Shown here piece by piece: positions 6,937-13,458 of a stretch of DNA of 21,407 nt. A model generated the notes under the pieces. The model was given only the letters and a program-made list of their open reading frames with translations, did not search any database and had not been told where the DNA came from. Numbering within the stretch: the stretch's first letter is position 1; each line of letters begins with the position of its first letter. Made by a program: the position numbers and the translations under genes. Source of the DNA: an uncultured Oscillospiraceae bacterium (GTDB lineage Bacteria > Bacillota > Clostridia > Oscillospirales > Oscillospiraceae); NCBI GenBank assembly GCA_934572445.1, contig CAKTLD010000023.1:1-21407 (forward strand). Direction: 5' to 3'.

Positions 6937-9000
6937 ATGAGTGCTAAAGACGTACGCAATATCTGCCTGCTGGGCCACGGCGGCAGCGGTAAGACCACGC
7001 TTGCTGAGAGCATGCTCTTCCTGACCGGTGGCACCGACCGCTTCGGCAAGGTCGCCGACGGCAACACCACCTGCGACTATGACGCGGAAGAGATCAAGAG
7101 AAATATCTCCATCTCCCTCGCCGTCGCGCCCGTGAAGTATAAAAACGTCAAGATCAACGTGCTGGATGCGCCCGGCAACTTCGACTTTGCCGGCGAGGCT
7201 CTGTCCGCCATCCGCGCCAGCGAGTGCGCGGTGCTGGTCTGCGGCGCGAAGGACGGCCTCTCCGTCGGTGCCGAGCGCTGCTGGAAGATGCTGGGCAAGA
7301 AGCCCCGCATGATCTTTATCAACCGCACCGACGAGGAAAACAGCGACTATAACGCCTGCTTTGATGCCCTCAAGGGCAAGTTCGGCGCGGCTGTCGCCCC
7401 CATCGTCGCCCCCGTGATGGATGGCAGCAAGAAGGTCACCGGCATCGTGGACCTGCTGCACAATAAGGCCTATGAGATCAAGGGCGGCAAGGCTGCCGAG
7501 TGCGCTATCCCCGCCGATGTGGCCGACGAGGTCGAGGCTCTGCGTGCCGAGCTGATGGAAGCCGCCGCCGGCGCCGACGAGGAGCTGATGGAGAAGTTCT
7601 TCGAGACGATGGAGCTCTCCGCCGATGAGATCGCCAAGGGCCTCAAGATCGGCCTGAAGGACGGCAGCGTCGCGCCCGTGCTTTGCGGCAGCGCCACCAC
7701 CGGCCTCGGCGTCGATATGCTGATGCAGACCGTTCTGGATCTGGTCCCCGTGGCCACCGATATGCCTGCCGAGATCGCCAAGAACGACGACGGCGAGGAG
7801 ATTGAAATGCCCATCACCGAGGACGGTCCCACCGCCGCCATCGTCTTCAAGACCGTTTCCGACCAGTACGGCAAGTATTCCCTCGTCAAGGTCCTGCGCG
7901 GTAAGATCACCGGCGATATGTCCCTGTATGACACCACCACCGGCAACACTGAAAAGCTCGGCCGTCTCTATACCCTCAAGGGCAAGAAGAACGAGGAAGT
8001 CAAGGAGATCTGCTGCGGCGACATCGGCGCCATCGCCAAGATGGACCGCGTGCGCACCGGCGACACCCTCTGCGACCCGAAGAACATCGTCGTTCTCGCC
8101 GGTATGCCGTATCCCGAGCCCTGCTATTCCCGTGCCATCGCGCCCAAGACCCGCGGCCAGGAGGAAAAGCTCGGCACCGGTCTCAACCGTTTGAACGAGG
8201 AAGATCCGACCTTTACCGTTACCAACAATGCCGAGACCCATCAGATGGTCGTCTCCGGCATGGGCGATATCCAGATCGACGTGCTCGTCAGCAAGCTCAA
8301 GACCCGCTTCGGCGTGGATGCCGAGCTTGACACGCCGCGCGTGCCCTATCGTGAAAAGATCCGCAAGACCGTGCAGAAGCAGGGCCGCCACAAGAAGCAG
8401 ACCGGCGGCAGCGGCCAGTTCGGCGATGTCTGGATCCGCTTCGAGCCCAACGAGGAGAGCGAAGAGATGGTCTTTGCTGAAGAGGTCTTCGGCGGCTCCG
8501 TTCCCAAGAACTTCTTCCCCGCGGTCGAAAAGGGCCTGCGCGAGGCCTGCGTCCACGGCCCGCTCGCCGGTTATCCGGTCGTCAACCTCAAGGCCGTGCT
8601 GTATGATGGCTCCTACCACCCCGTTGACTCCTCCGAAATCGCGTTCAAGACCGCCGCGAACCTCGCCTACAAGGCTGCCATGCCCGAGGCCTCCCCGGTC
8701 CTGCTCGAGCCGGTGTGCGAGCTGAAAGTCACCGTGCCCGATCAGTACATGGGCGATATCCTGGGCGATCTCAACAAGCGCCGCGGCCGCGTTATGGGTA
8801 TGAACCCGACCGGCGACGGCGAACAGGTCATCGAGGCCGAGTGCCCCGAGGCGGAGCTGATGAGCTACGCCATCGATCTGCGCTCCATGACCCAGTCCCG
8901 CGGCTCGTTCGTGATGCACTTCGTGCGCTATGAGCAGTGCTCTGCCGACGCGCAGGAGAAGGCCGTCGCCGCCGCGAAGGCCATGCAGGAGGCAGAATAA
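6937..9000 (+). CDS. EF-G-like translation GTPase (FusA paralogue)
   Basis: 687 residues with the full five-domain EF-G layout. G1 is GHGGSGKT (13-20). The G2 region reads RNISI (55-59) where EF-G has RGITI. G3 is DAPGN (77-81) where EF-G has DTPGH, so the catalytic His position is Asn. G4 is NRTD (129-132) for NKxD, and G5 is CGSA. Domains II-V follow, including the domain IV stretch around residues 525-560 and a C-terminal domain V (about 590-670). Together these mark an EF-G-like paralogue rather than the main elongation factor encoded in the str operon. The paralogue class is thought to act in translocation or ribosome handling under special conditions; the exact role here is unknown. AAG and C-ending codons dominate, which suggests good expression. 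The ATG follows GGAAGGAG with 11-base spacing. Single gene with its own promoter. Confidence 0.9.
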   Translation: MSAKDVRNICLLGHGGSGKTTLAESMLFLTGGTDRFGKVADGNTTCDYDAEEIKRNISISLAVAPVKYKNVKINVLDAPGNFDFAGEALSAIRASECAVLVCGAKDGLSVGAERCWKMLGKKPRMIFINRTDEENSDYNACFDALKGKFGAAVAPIVAPVMDGSKKVTGIVDLLHNKAYEIKGGKAAECAIPADVADEVEALRAELMEAAAGADEELMEKFFETMELSADEIAKGLKIGLKDGSVAPVLCGSATTGLGVDMLMQTVLDLVPVATDMPAEIAKNDDGEEIEMPITEDGPTAAIVFKTVSDQYGKYSLVKVLRGKITGDMSLYDTTTGNTEKLGRLYTLKGKKNEEVKEICCGDIGAIAKMDRVRTGDTLCDPKNIVVLAGMPYPEPCYSRAIAPKTRGQEEKLGTGLNRLNEEDPTFTVTNNAETHQMVVSGMGDIQIDVLVSKLKTRFGVDAELDTPRVPYREKIRKTVQKQGRHKKQTGGSGQFGDVWIRFEPNEESEEMVFAEEVFGGSVPKNFFPAVEKGLREACVHGPLAGYPVVNLKAVLYDGSYHPVDSSEIAFKTAANLAYKAAMPEASPVLLEPVCELKVTVPDQYMGDILGDLNKRRGRVMGMNPTGDGEQVIEAECPEAELMSYAIDLRSMTQSRGSFVMHFVRYEQCSADAQEKAVAAAKAMQEAE

Positions 9001-9032
9001 AATATTGTCCCTGTGAGCAGGGAGACAGAATA

Positions 9033-9072
9033 AAAGGGGCCATTCTCTTTCGCGAAAGAGAATGGCCCCTTT
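9033..9072. terminator. 40-base perfect palindrome after the EF-G paralogue (terminator-like)
   Basis: A perfect inverted repeat: AAAGGGGCCATTCTCTT, a TCGCGA centre, and the exact reverse complement. The U tract is only three bases (CCCCTTTAG), so termination may be partial. A small hairpin (TCCCTG/CAGGGA, 9008-9023) precedes it. A near-identical palindrome recurs at 9487-9524. Confidence 0.7.
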
Positions 9073-9095
9073 AGAGCCCTAAAAGAAAGGCTTGG

Positions 9096-9440
9096 ATTGG
9101 CAGTCTCGGGCCTGAATGACCTTTTTGCCTCCGGAATGGGATACCTGTGCGCGGCGAAGCCGTGTTTAGCGCTGCGATACGATTTGATTTGCCTCTATTA
9201 TCCGCTGCCGCTCTGCTGATCTTGTAGGAGTACAGACTGATCACCGTCTACCGGCGCACCCATCAATACGGCGGGCGCAGCAGAGTCGTATTCGGCAGGC
9301 AGTCTGCTGCCGTCACTCGCGCCTCACGATAGTAAGGCGCGGCTGAGAGCGGCAGCGAAACGCAGGGATTCATGGCGAAGCCATGTACGTCGCACCCGAT
9401 TGCGCAGGCTGCACAATTCTTCAAGCTACAAACTGCCAAT
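9096..9440 (+). ncRNA. Candidate large structured non-coding RNA or structured 3' UTR
   Basis: No gene lies between 9001 and 9578. Seen in the sequence: an outer 9-bp helix ATTGGCAGT (9096-9104) with ACTGCCAAT (9432-9440), and an inner perfect 12-bp helix CGCTGCCGCTCT (9203-9214) with AGAGCGGCAGCG (9346-9357). Hairpins lie at 9150-9164 (loop GAA), 9222-9235, 9293-9312 (CGGCAG/CTGCCG), 9318-9341 (CGCGCCT/AGGCGCG), 9371-9385 (CATGGC-GAA-GCCATG) and 9399-9417. Alternative pairings exist: CAGCAGAG at 9278-9285 can pair with 9211-9218, and the overlapping GCAGCAGA at 9277-9284 with 9303-9310. The + strand is favoured because a strong + strand terminator ends the region at 9580 with no + strand gene before it. 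No RNase P, tmRNA, SRP or 6S signature was recognised. No convincing promoter was found, so it may be an extended 3' UTR of the EF-G gene or a DNA-level repeat element. Confidence 0.35.
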
Positions 9441-9486
9441 GTCGGGGGTCGAGGAGGGGCTCCCCTCGCCTTTCTCCGGGGGATTC

Positions 9487-9524
9487 AAAGGGGGTATTCT
9501 CTTCGGAAAGAGAATACCCCCTTT
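9487..9524. repeat. Second copy of the AAAGGGG...CCCCTTT palindrome
   Basis: Perfect inverted repeat AAAGGGGGTATTCTCTT, loop CGGA, reverse complement. It differs from the 9033-9072 copy only at two stem positions (CC to GT), both compensated on the other arm, and in the apical loop. It may act as the terminator of the MATE gene (minus strand) or of a + strand transcript. Its U tract is three bases. Confidence 0.65.
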
Positions 9525-9553
9525 GCTCCTGCCGCCCGCAGGCAGCATTTTCC

Positions 9554-9580
9554 CGCGCGCAAAGTGCGCGCGATTTTTTT
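9554..9580 (+). terminator. Orphan + strand rho-independent terminator
   Basis: CGCGCGC (9554-9560), loop AAAGT, GCGCGCG (9566-9572), then ATTTTTTT to 9580. The T run overlaps the stop codon of the convergent MATE gene. The nearest + strand gene ends 550 bases upstream and already has a palindrome after it, so this terminator implies a long + strand transcript through the intergenic island. On the minus strand the hairpin has no T run. Confidence 0.75.
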
Positions 9581-10934
9581 ACTTCCTTTCGAGCGATGCC
9601 CGATACGTCAGCTTCAGGAACGTGGCGTTCAGGATCACGCTCACCACCTCCGCGATCGGAAACGCCAGCCATACCAGCTCCAGCCGTCCCGTCAGCGACA
9701 GCAGGTATGCTGCCGGCAGCAGAACCACGATCTGGCGGCAGACGGAGTTGATCAGCGCATAGACGGGCCGCCCAAGCGCCTGACACGCGCTGCCCGCGAT
9801 GATGCAGAAGCCCGCGAACGGGAAATGGATGCCGATGATGCGCAGCGCCGTTTTGCCGATGGCGAGCATCTCCTCTGTGGGCGAGAACAGTCCCAGCAGC
9901 GTGCCGGGGATCAGCTCAAACAGCGCACAGCCTACGCACATGATGCTGATGGCCGTGAGCGTCGTCAGCCGGACGGTTTTCTTCACGCGGTCATACTTCT
10001 GCGCGCCGTAATTGTAGGATACGATGGGCACCATTGCGTTGTTCAGGCCGAAGCAGGGCATAAAGATGAAGCTCTGCAGCTTGAAATACGCGCCGAACAC
10101 CGCCGTTGCCGCCTCGGTGAACGAAATGAGGATCTTGTTCATGCCGAACGTCATCACCGAGCCGATGGACTGCATGATGATCGACGGGATGCCCACGGCG
10201 TAGATCTCGGCTACCGTTGCACGGTGAGGGCGAATGTCCCTCGCGCGCAGACGCACCTCGGGGTTTTTCTTCAGGTTCAGGAACAGCCCCAGGCCCGCGC
10301 CGACAAACTGGCCGATGACCGTGGCAATGGCCGCGCCTGCGACCTCAAGGCGCGGAAAGCCGCAAAGGCCGAAGATCAGGATCGGATCGAGCACAATGTT
10401 GCACACCGCGCCCGCGATCTGCGAGAGCATTGAAAGGTTCGTCCGTCCGGTGGACTGCAGCAGCCGCTCGCCGTAGACCTGCATGAAAATGCCCAGCGAA
10501 ATGCCGATGCAGATCATCACATAGCTGCGCCCGTAGGCGATGATCTGTGCGTTGTCGGTCTGGAAGCGGAAGAACGGTCCCGCGAGCGCGAAGCCCAGCA
10601 CGGAGAAGGCTGCGGCGGTGCAGAGTGTTAAAAAGAGGCCGGTGCCTGCGGCACGGTCGGCCGCCTCCTGATTTTTTTCGCCCAGTGAGCGCGACAGCAG
10701 CGCATTCATGCCCACGCCCGTACCGACGGAAAATGCGATGCACAGCGTCTGCAGCGGGAACGCGAGCGATACGGCGTTCATCGCGTCCTGACTCAGCCGC
10801 GCGACGAACACACTGTCGACAATATTGTAGAGCGCCTGAAACAGCATCGACACCATCATCGGCGCGGCCATGTTGGCCAGCAGCTTTCCAATAGGCATCG
10901 TTCCCATCTTATTTTCTCTGGTGTTTTCTTCCAT
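9579..10934 (-). CDS. MATE family multidrug/toxin efflux transporter
   Basis: 451 residues with about twelve membrane segments in two similar halves, the MATE fold. The N-terminal half shows PMMVSMLFQALYNIVDSVFVA (split as PMMVSMLFQ and ALYNIVDSVFVA) and the loop GRTNLSMLSQI; the C-terminal half starts near RATVAEIYAVGIPS and contains the NNAMVPIVSYNYGA segment typical of the family. Such proteins export cationic drugs or metabolites in exchange for Na+ or H+. The substrate cannot be told from sequence. The ATG at 10934 has GGGAGG four bases upstream. It stands alone, separated from prfB by 205 bases with terminator-like hairpins, and converges with the orphan + strand terminator at its stop codon. 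The last residues (RASLERK) are basic and cytoplasmic. Confidence 0.94.
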   Translation of the reverse strand: MEENTRENKMGTMPIGKLLANMAAPMMVSMLFQALYNIVDSVFVARLSQDAMNAVSLAFPLQTLCIAFSVGTGVGMNALLSRSLGEKNQEAADRAAGTGLFLTLCTAAAFSVLGFALAGPFFRFQTDNAQIIAYGRSYVMICIGISLGIFMQVYGERLLQSTGRTNLSMLSQIAGAVCNIVLDPILIFGLCGFPRLEVAGAAIATVIGQFVGAGLGLFLNLKKNPEVRLRARDIRPHRATVAEIYAVGIPSIIMQSIGSVMTFGMNKILISFTEAATAVFGAYFKLQSFIFMPCFGLNNAMVPIVSYNYGAQKYDRVKKTVRLTTLTAISIMCVGCALFELIPGTLLGLFSPTEEMLAIGKTALRIIGIHFPFAGFCIIAGSACQALGRPVYALINSVCRQIVVLLPAAYLLSLTGRLELVWLAFPIAEVVSVILNATFLKLTYRASLERK

Positions 10935-10970
10935 GTTTCCTCCCTGTTTCTCTCTCTCTTTGTGCCAACA

Positions 10971-11001
10971 TATAAAATTCCGGCGCTTGCCGCGCCGGAA
11001 T
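10971..11001 (-). terminator. Terminator-like hairpin upstream of the MATE gene
   Basis: Perfect 10-bp stem ATTCCGGCGC (10977-10986) with GCGCCGGAAT (10992-11001), loop TTGCC. On the minus strand it is followed by TTTTATA. It would stop transcripts coming from prfB before the MATE gene. Confidence 0.55.
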
Positions 11002-11052
11002 CAAAATTTGATCGTTTTTCCCGTAACCTGTGCGCGGAAAAAACTCATCTTA

Positions 11053-11093
11053 GAGCGCAAGCGTGCGAACGAAGTGAGTGCGGCACAGCGCTC
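11053..11093. repeat. Two-step hairpin in the prfB-MATE spacer
   Basis: GAGCGC (11053-11058) pairs with GCGCTC (11088-11093), and inside it GTGC (11063-11066) pairs with GCAC (11083-11086). No coding frame covers it. The 12-mer ACCTGTGCGCGG just upstream (about 11026-11037) also occurs in the 9.1 kb island (about 9143-9154). Confidence 0.4.
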
Positions 11094-11105
11094 GGCAAAA
11101 GCTAA

Positions 11106-11130
11106 ATCAAAAATGCACAGCAGTGCATTT
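11106..11130 (-). terminator. Likely prfB terminator
   Basis: Stem AAATGCAC (11111-11118) with GTGCATTT (11123-11130), loop AGCA. On the minus strand the stem runs into TTTTTGATTT. It lies about ten bases after the prfB stop codon. The stem is AT-rich at its base, so strength is moderate. Confidence 0.6.
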
Positions 11131-11139
11131 CTGAAGGGC

Positions 11140-12264
11140 TTATTTTTTTAGTTCCCCGTTCGCAGACTTCGTCAGATATGCGTTGATGAAGCCGTCCAGG
11201 TCACCGTCCATGACCGCCTGGATGTTGCCGGTCTCATAGTCGGTGCGCATATCCTTGACGAGCTGGTAGGGCATGAAAACGTAGGAGCGGATCTGGCTGC
11301 CCCATTCGATCTTGAGCTGTACGCCCTTGATGTCGGACACCTTTTCCGCATGCTGCTGGATCTTGAGCTCCATCAGCTTCGACTTGAGCATCTGCATGGC
11401 GTAGTCGCGGTTCTGGAACTGCGAGCGCTGCGTCTGACAGGCGGTGACGATGCCGGTGGGCTTGTGGATCAGGCGCACGGCGGAGGAGGTCTTGTTGACG
11501 TGCTGGCCGCCCGCGCCGCTGGAGCGGTAGACCTGCATCTCGATATCCTCGGGCCGGATCTCGACCTCGATGTCCTCGGGCAGCTCGGGCATGACCTCGA
11601 GCGCGGCGAAGCTCGTCTGGCGGCGGGCGTTGGCGTCGAACGGAGAAACGCGCACCAGGCGGTGCACGCCGTTCTCACCCTTGAGGTAGCCGTAGGCGTT
11701 CTCGCCCTTGACCATGACCGTCGCGCTCTTGAGGCCTGCGTCTTCGCCGTCAAGATAGTCGAGCATCTCAAAGCTGAAGCCGTGCTTCGTGGCCCATTGC
11801 ATATACATGCGGTAGAGCATCTGCGTCCAGTCCTGCGCCTCGGTGCCGCCCGCGCCTGCGTGGAACGTCAGGATGGCGTTGCAGTTGTCGTACTCACCGG
11901 AGAGCAGTGTCGTCAGCCGCGCTTCCTCCATTTCCTTTTCAAGGCCCGTGTAGCCCTCCTCCAGCTCCGGCAGGAGGCTTGCGTCGTCCATCTCCGTGCC
12001 CATCTCGATCAGCGCGAGCAGATCATCGCGCGTGGAGACGAGCTTTTCATAGCGGTGGATCTTGTTCTGCAGCTGCTTGGAGCGCATCTGGTTTTTCTGT
12101 GAGCGTTCCAGATCATTCCAGAAGCCCTCCTCGTGAGCCTCCAGCTCCAGCCGCTTGAGCTCGTGGCGGGAGGCTTCGATCTCCAGTGCCTTATAGAGGT
12201 TTTCAAACGTTTCGTCCATTGCAAGCAGCTTCTGCTTGTAGGAATCGTATTCGATCACAGCCAT
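11140..12264 (-). CDS. prfB: Peptide chain release factor 2 (RF2), single uninterrupted frame
   Basis: 374 residues. The stop-codon reading tripeptide SPF is at 207-209 (RVSPFDAN), which marks RF2 (UAA/UGA) rather than RF1. The peptidyl-tRNA hydrolysis motif GGQ is at 252-254 (SGAGGQHVNKT). The N-terminal helical domain (1-120) and the C-terminal tail are of normal length. Most bacterial prfB genes carry an in-frame UGA near codon 26 read by a +1 frameshift. Here the matching region (LYKALEIEAS, 23-32; codons GCA CTG GAG ATC) is continuous, with no CTT-TGA site and no internal SD-like stimulator. The ATG at 12264 has AAGGAG about nine bases upstream. Single gene; its own promoter is at 12305-12333. 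Confidence 0.96.
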   Translation of the reverse strand: MAVIEYDSYKQKLLAMDETFENLYKALEIEASRHELKRLELEAHEEGFWNDLERSQKNQMRSKQLQNKIHRYEKLVSTRDDLLALIEMGTEMDDASLLPELEEGYTGLEKEMEEARLTTLLSGEYDNCNAILTFHAGAGGTEAQDWTQMLYRMYMQWATKHGFSFEMLDYLDGEDAGLKSATVMVKGENAYGYLKGENGVHRLVRVSPFDANARRQTSFAALEVMPELPEDIEVEIRPEDIEMQVYRSSGAGGQHVNKTSSAVRLIHKPTGIVTACQTQRSQFQNRDYAMQMLKSKLMELKIQQHAEKVSDIKGVQLKIEWGSQIRSYVFMPYQLVKDMRTDYETGNIQAVMDGDLDGFINAYLTKSANGELKK

Positions 12265-12304
12265 GACATTCTCTCCTTGCTCTCATTACTACATTAGCCG
12301 AAAA

Positions 12305-12333
12305 AGTATATCACACGCGCCGTGCAAAGGCAA
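12305..12333 (-). promoter_or_regulatory. Candidate prfB promoter
   Basis: Minus strand TTGCCT (12333-12328), 17 bases, TATACT (12310-12305); start near 12298, giving a leader of about 34 bases. It lies downstream of the small-gene terminator, so prfB is probably transcribed on its own. Confidence 0.5.
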
Positions 12334-12352
12334 GAAAAATCCGCCCTGCGGG

Positions 12353-12374
12353 ACAAAAAACTCCCGTCCGGACG
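12353..12374 (-). terminator. Secondary hairpin with T run behind the small gene
   Basis: The 12-base palindrome CCGTCCGGACGG (12363-12374) is followed on the minus strand by GAGTTTTTT. Together with CCGC-ATCA-GCGG (12382-12393) it forms a back-up to the stronger terminator at 12404-12429. Confidence 0.4.
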
Positions 12375-12403
12375 GCCTTTTCCGCATCAGCGGCGATAAA
12401 AAC

Positions 12404-12429
12404 AAAAAAGCCACGCCTCTGGCGTGGTT
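12404..12429 (-). terminator. Rho-independent terminator of the small gene
   Basis: CCACGCC (12411-12417), TCT loop, GGCGTGG (12421-12427), extended by G-T and A-T pairs. On the minus strand it is followed by TTTTTTGTTTTT. It lies 14 bases after the stop codon of the 25-codon frame. Confidence 0.85.
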
Positions 12430-12442
12430 CCTTCCGTCGATC

Positions 12443-12520
12443 TCAGCGCTCGCTGATGATCTGCTTGGTGCTGCCGAAGATCATGTCGTCAACATCCTGC
12501 TTGATGAAGTTCTCAAACAT
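12443..12520 (-). CDS. Candidate small protein, 25 residues, unknown function
   Basis: The frame begins MFENFIKQDV and ends KQIISER before TGA. It is mildly acidic in the middle (DVDDM) and not obviously a membrane or signal peptide; it could form an amphipathic helix. Support for a real gene: a near-consensus promoter (TTGAAA, 17 bases, TATAAT) upstream, AAAGGAG in the leader, a strong terminator 14 bases after the stop, and G or C at 22 of 25 third codon positions as in the neighbouring genes. The spacing from AAAGGAG to this ATG is about 13 bases, longer than ideal. An in-frame ATG at 12547 would give 34 residues, but it lies only about eight bases from the predicted transcript start, and its extra codons lack the G/C bias. 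The unit could instead be a small RNA. It is not similar to anything recognised. Divergent from the ABC transporter operon. Confidence 0.5.
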   Translation of the reverse strand: MFENFIKQDVDDMIFGSTKQIISER

Positions 12521-12561
12521 ATTCGTTTTCACGCTCCTTTCTTTCATCTATTTCAGTTTGT

Positions 12562-12590
12562 ATTATAAGCGCGGGAAAGGCAAATTTCAA
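12562..12590 (-). promoter_or_regulatory. Strong sigma-A promoter of the small gene
   Basis: Minus strand TTGAAA (12590-12585), exactly 17 bases, TATAAT (12567-12562). The -10 is a perfect consensus match. Predicted start near 12555, giving a transcript of about 150 bases to the terminator at 12404. Confidence 0.75.
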
Positions 12591-12634
12591 TCGTCAGCTC
12601 TCATGGTTTTGCCTAAAAAATTAGCGGCTTTTTC

Positions 12635-12662
12635 ATGCAAGTTGCTATATTGGCACTTGCAT
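12635..12662. promoter_or_regulatory. Dyad operator candidate overlapping the ABC operon -35
   Basis: Perfect 8-bp inverted repeat ATGCAAGT (12635-12642), 12 bases, ACTTGCAT (12655-12662). The right arm covers the -35 element TTGCAT (12657-12662). A homodimeric repressor bound here would block the transporter promoter. Its left arm is about 45 bases from the -35 of the divergent small gene. No regulator gene lies in the window. Confidence 0.5.
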
Positions 12663-12685
12663 TTCTGCCATTTCCCACTTATAAT
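12657..12685 (+). promoter_or_regulatory. Promoter of the ABC transporter operon
   Basis: TTGCAT (12657-12662), 17 bases, TATAAT (12680-12685). Start near 12692, giving a leader of about 30 bases with GGAGGAG at 12708-12714. Confidence 0.65.
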
Positions 12686-12722
12686 AAAATAGAAATGATA
12701 TTTGAAGCGGAGGAGTCGGACT

Positions 12723-13427
12723 ATGGCGGCTTTCGTCACATTTGAGGATGTTTCCAAGGTCTACCACAGCGGGGAGATTGAGATCCGCGCGGTGGATCAT
12801 ATCAGCTTTACGATCGAAAAGGGAGAGTTCTGCGTCATCGTCGGCCCGTCCGGCGCGGGCAAGACGACGGTTTTGAACATGCTCGGCGGTATGGACGCCT
12901 GCTCGGGCGGCACCATCACGGTCGACGGCACGCGCGTGAGCGGCTTCGACGCCCGCCAGCTCACGACCTATCGCCGCCACGACATCGGCTTTGTCTTCCA
13001 GTTCTACAATCTGGTGGGCAACCTCACGGCACTTGAGAATGTAGAGCTTGCCGCGCAGATCTGCAAGGATCCGCTCGACGCGGCGACGGTTTTGGACGAG
13101 GTCGGCCTTGCCAAGCGTGCGAACAACTTCCCCGGTCAGCTCTCCGGCGGCGAGCAGCAGCGCGTGGCCATTGCCCGCGCGCTGGCGAAGAACCCCAAAC
13201 TCCTTTTGTGCGACGAGCCGACGGGTGCGCTCGACTATGTGACGGGCAAGCAGATCTTGAAGCTCTTGCAGGATACCTGCCGGGAAAAGGGCGTGACGGT
13301 CGTGGTCATCACGCACAACAGCGCCATCACGCCGATGGCCGACCGCGTCATCCACATCAAGAACGGCACGGTGGAGAGTATGCAGCAAAACGACGCGCCC
13401 ACGAGCGTGGAGAGCATCGAATGGTAA
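12723..13427 (+). CDS. ABC transporter ATP-binding protein (MacB/LolD-like)
   Basis: 234 residues from the ATG at 12723 (GGAGGAG, 8-base spacing). All nucleotide-binding motifs are present: Walker A GPSGAGKT (41-48), Q-loop VFQFYNL (Gln93), signature LSGGE (140-144), Walker [13 protein letters not shown] (160-171) and the switch His198 (VITHN). The FQFYNL and DEPTGALD wording is typical of ATPases that work with FtsX-type permeases (MacB, LolD, FtsE group) as mechanotransmitters rather than importers. Its partner starts 31 bases after the stop. It lies in the cytoplasm at the membrane. Regulated by the promoter and dyad at 12635-12685. Confidence 0.96.
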   Translation: MAAFVTFEDVSKVYHSGEIEIRAVDHISFTIEKGEFCVIVGPSGAGKTTVLNMLGGMDACSGGTITVDGTRVSGFDARQLTTYRRHDIGFVFQFYNLVGNLTALENVELAAQICKDPLDAATVLDEVGLAKRANNFPGQLSGGEQQRVAIARALAKNPKLLLCDEPTGALDYVTGKQILKLLQDTCREKGVTVVVITHNSAITPMADRVIHIKNGTVESMQQNDAPTSVESIEW

Positions 13428-13458
13428 CAGCAAAGCAAGCAAGAAAGGGGGCGGTGCA

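Noticed and set aside
4606..8919. A 1437-codon open frame on the minus strand opposite rlmB, the ATPase-like gene and the EF-G gene
   Set aside because: It is antisense to three well-supported genes, has Ala/Gly/His/Arg-rich composition without any family motif, and crosses their intergenic promoter. GC-rich codon bias alone keeps this frame free of stops.
9073..9480. Possible RNase P RNA, tmRNA, SRP RNA or 6S RNA
   Set aside because: None of the conserved core sequences of these RNAs was seen on either strand; the region is kept only as an unassigned structured candidate.
9372..10433. A 353-codon + strand frame over the MATE gene and part of the structured island
   Set aside because: Opposite to the MATE gene, which has clear family features; low-complexity composition and no ribosome site.
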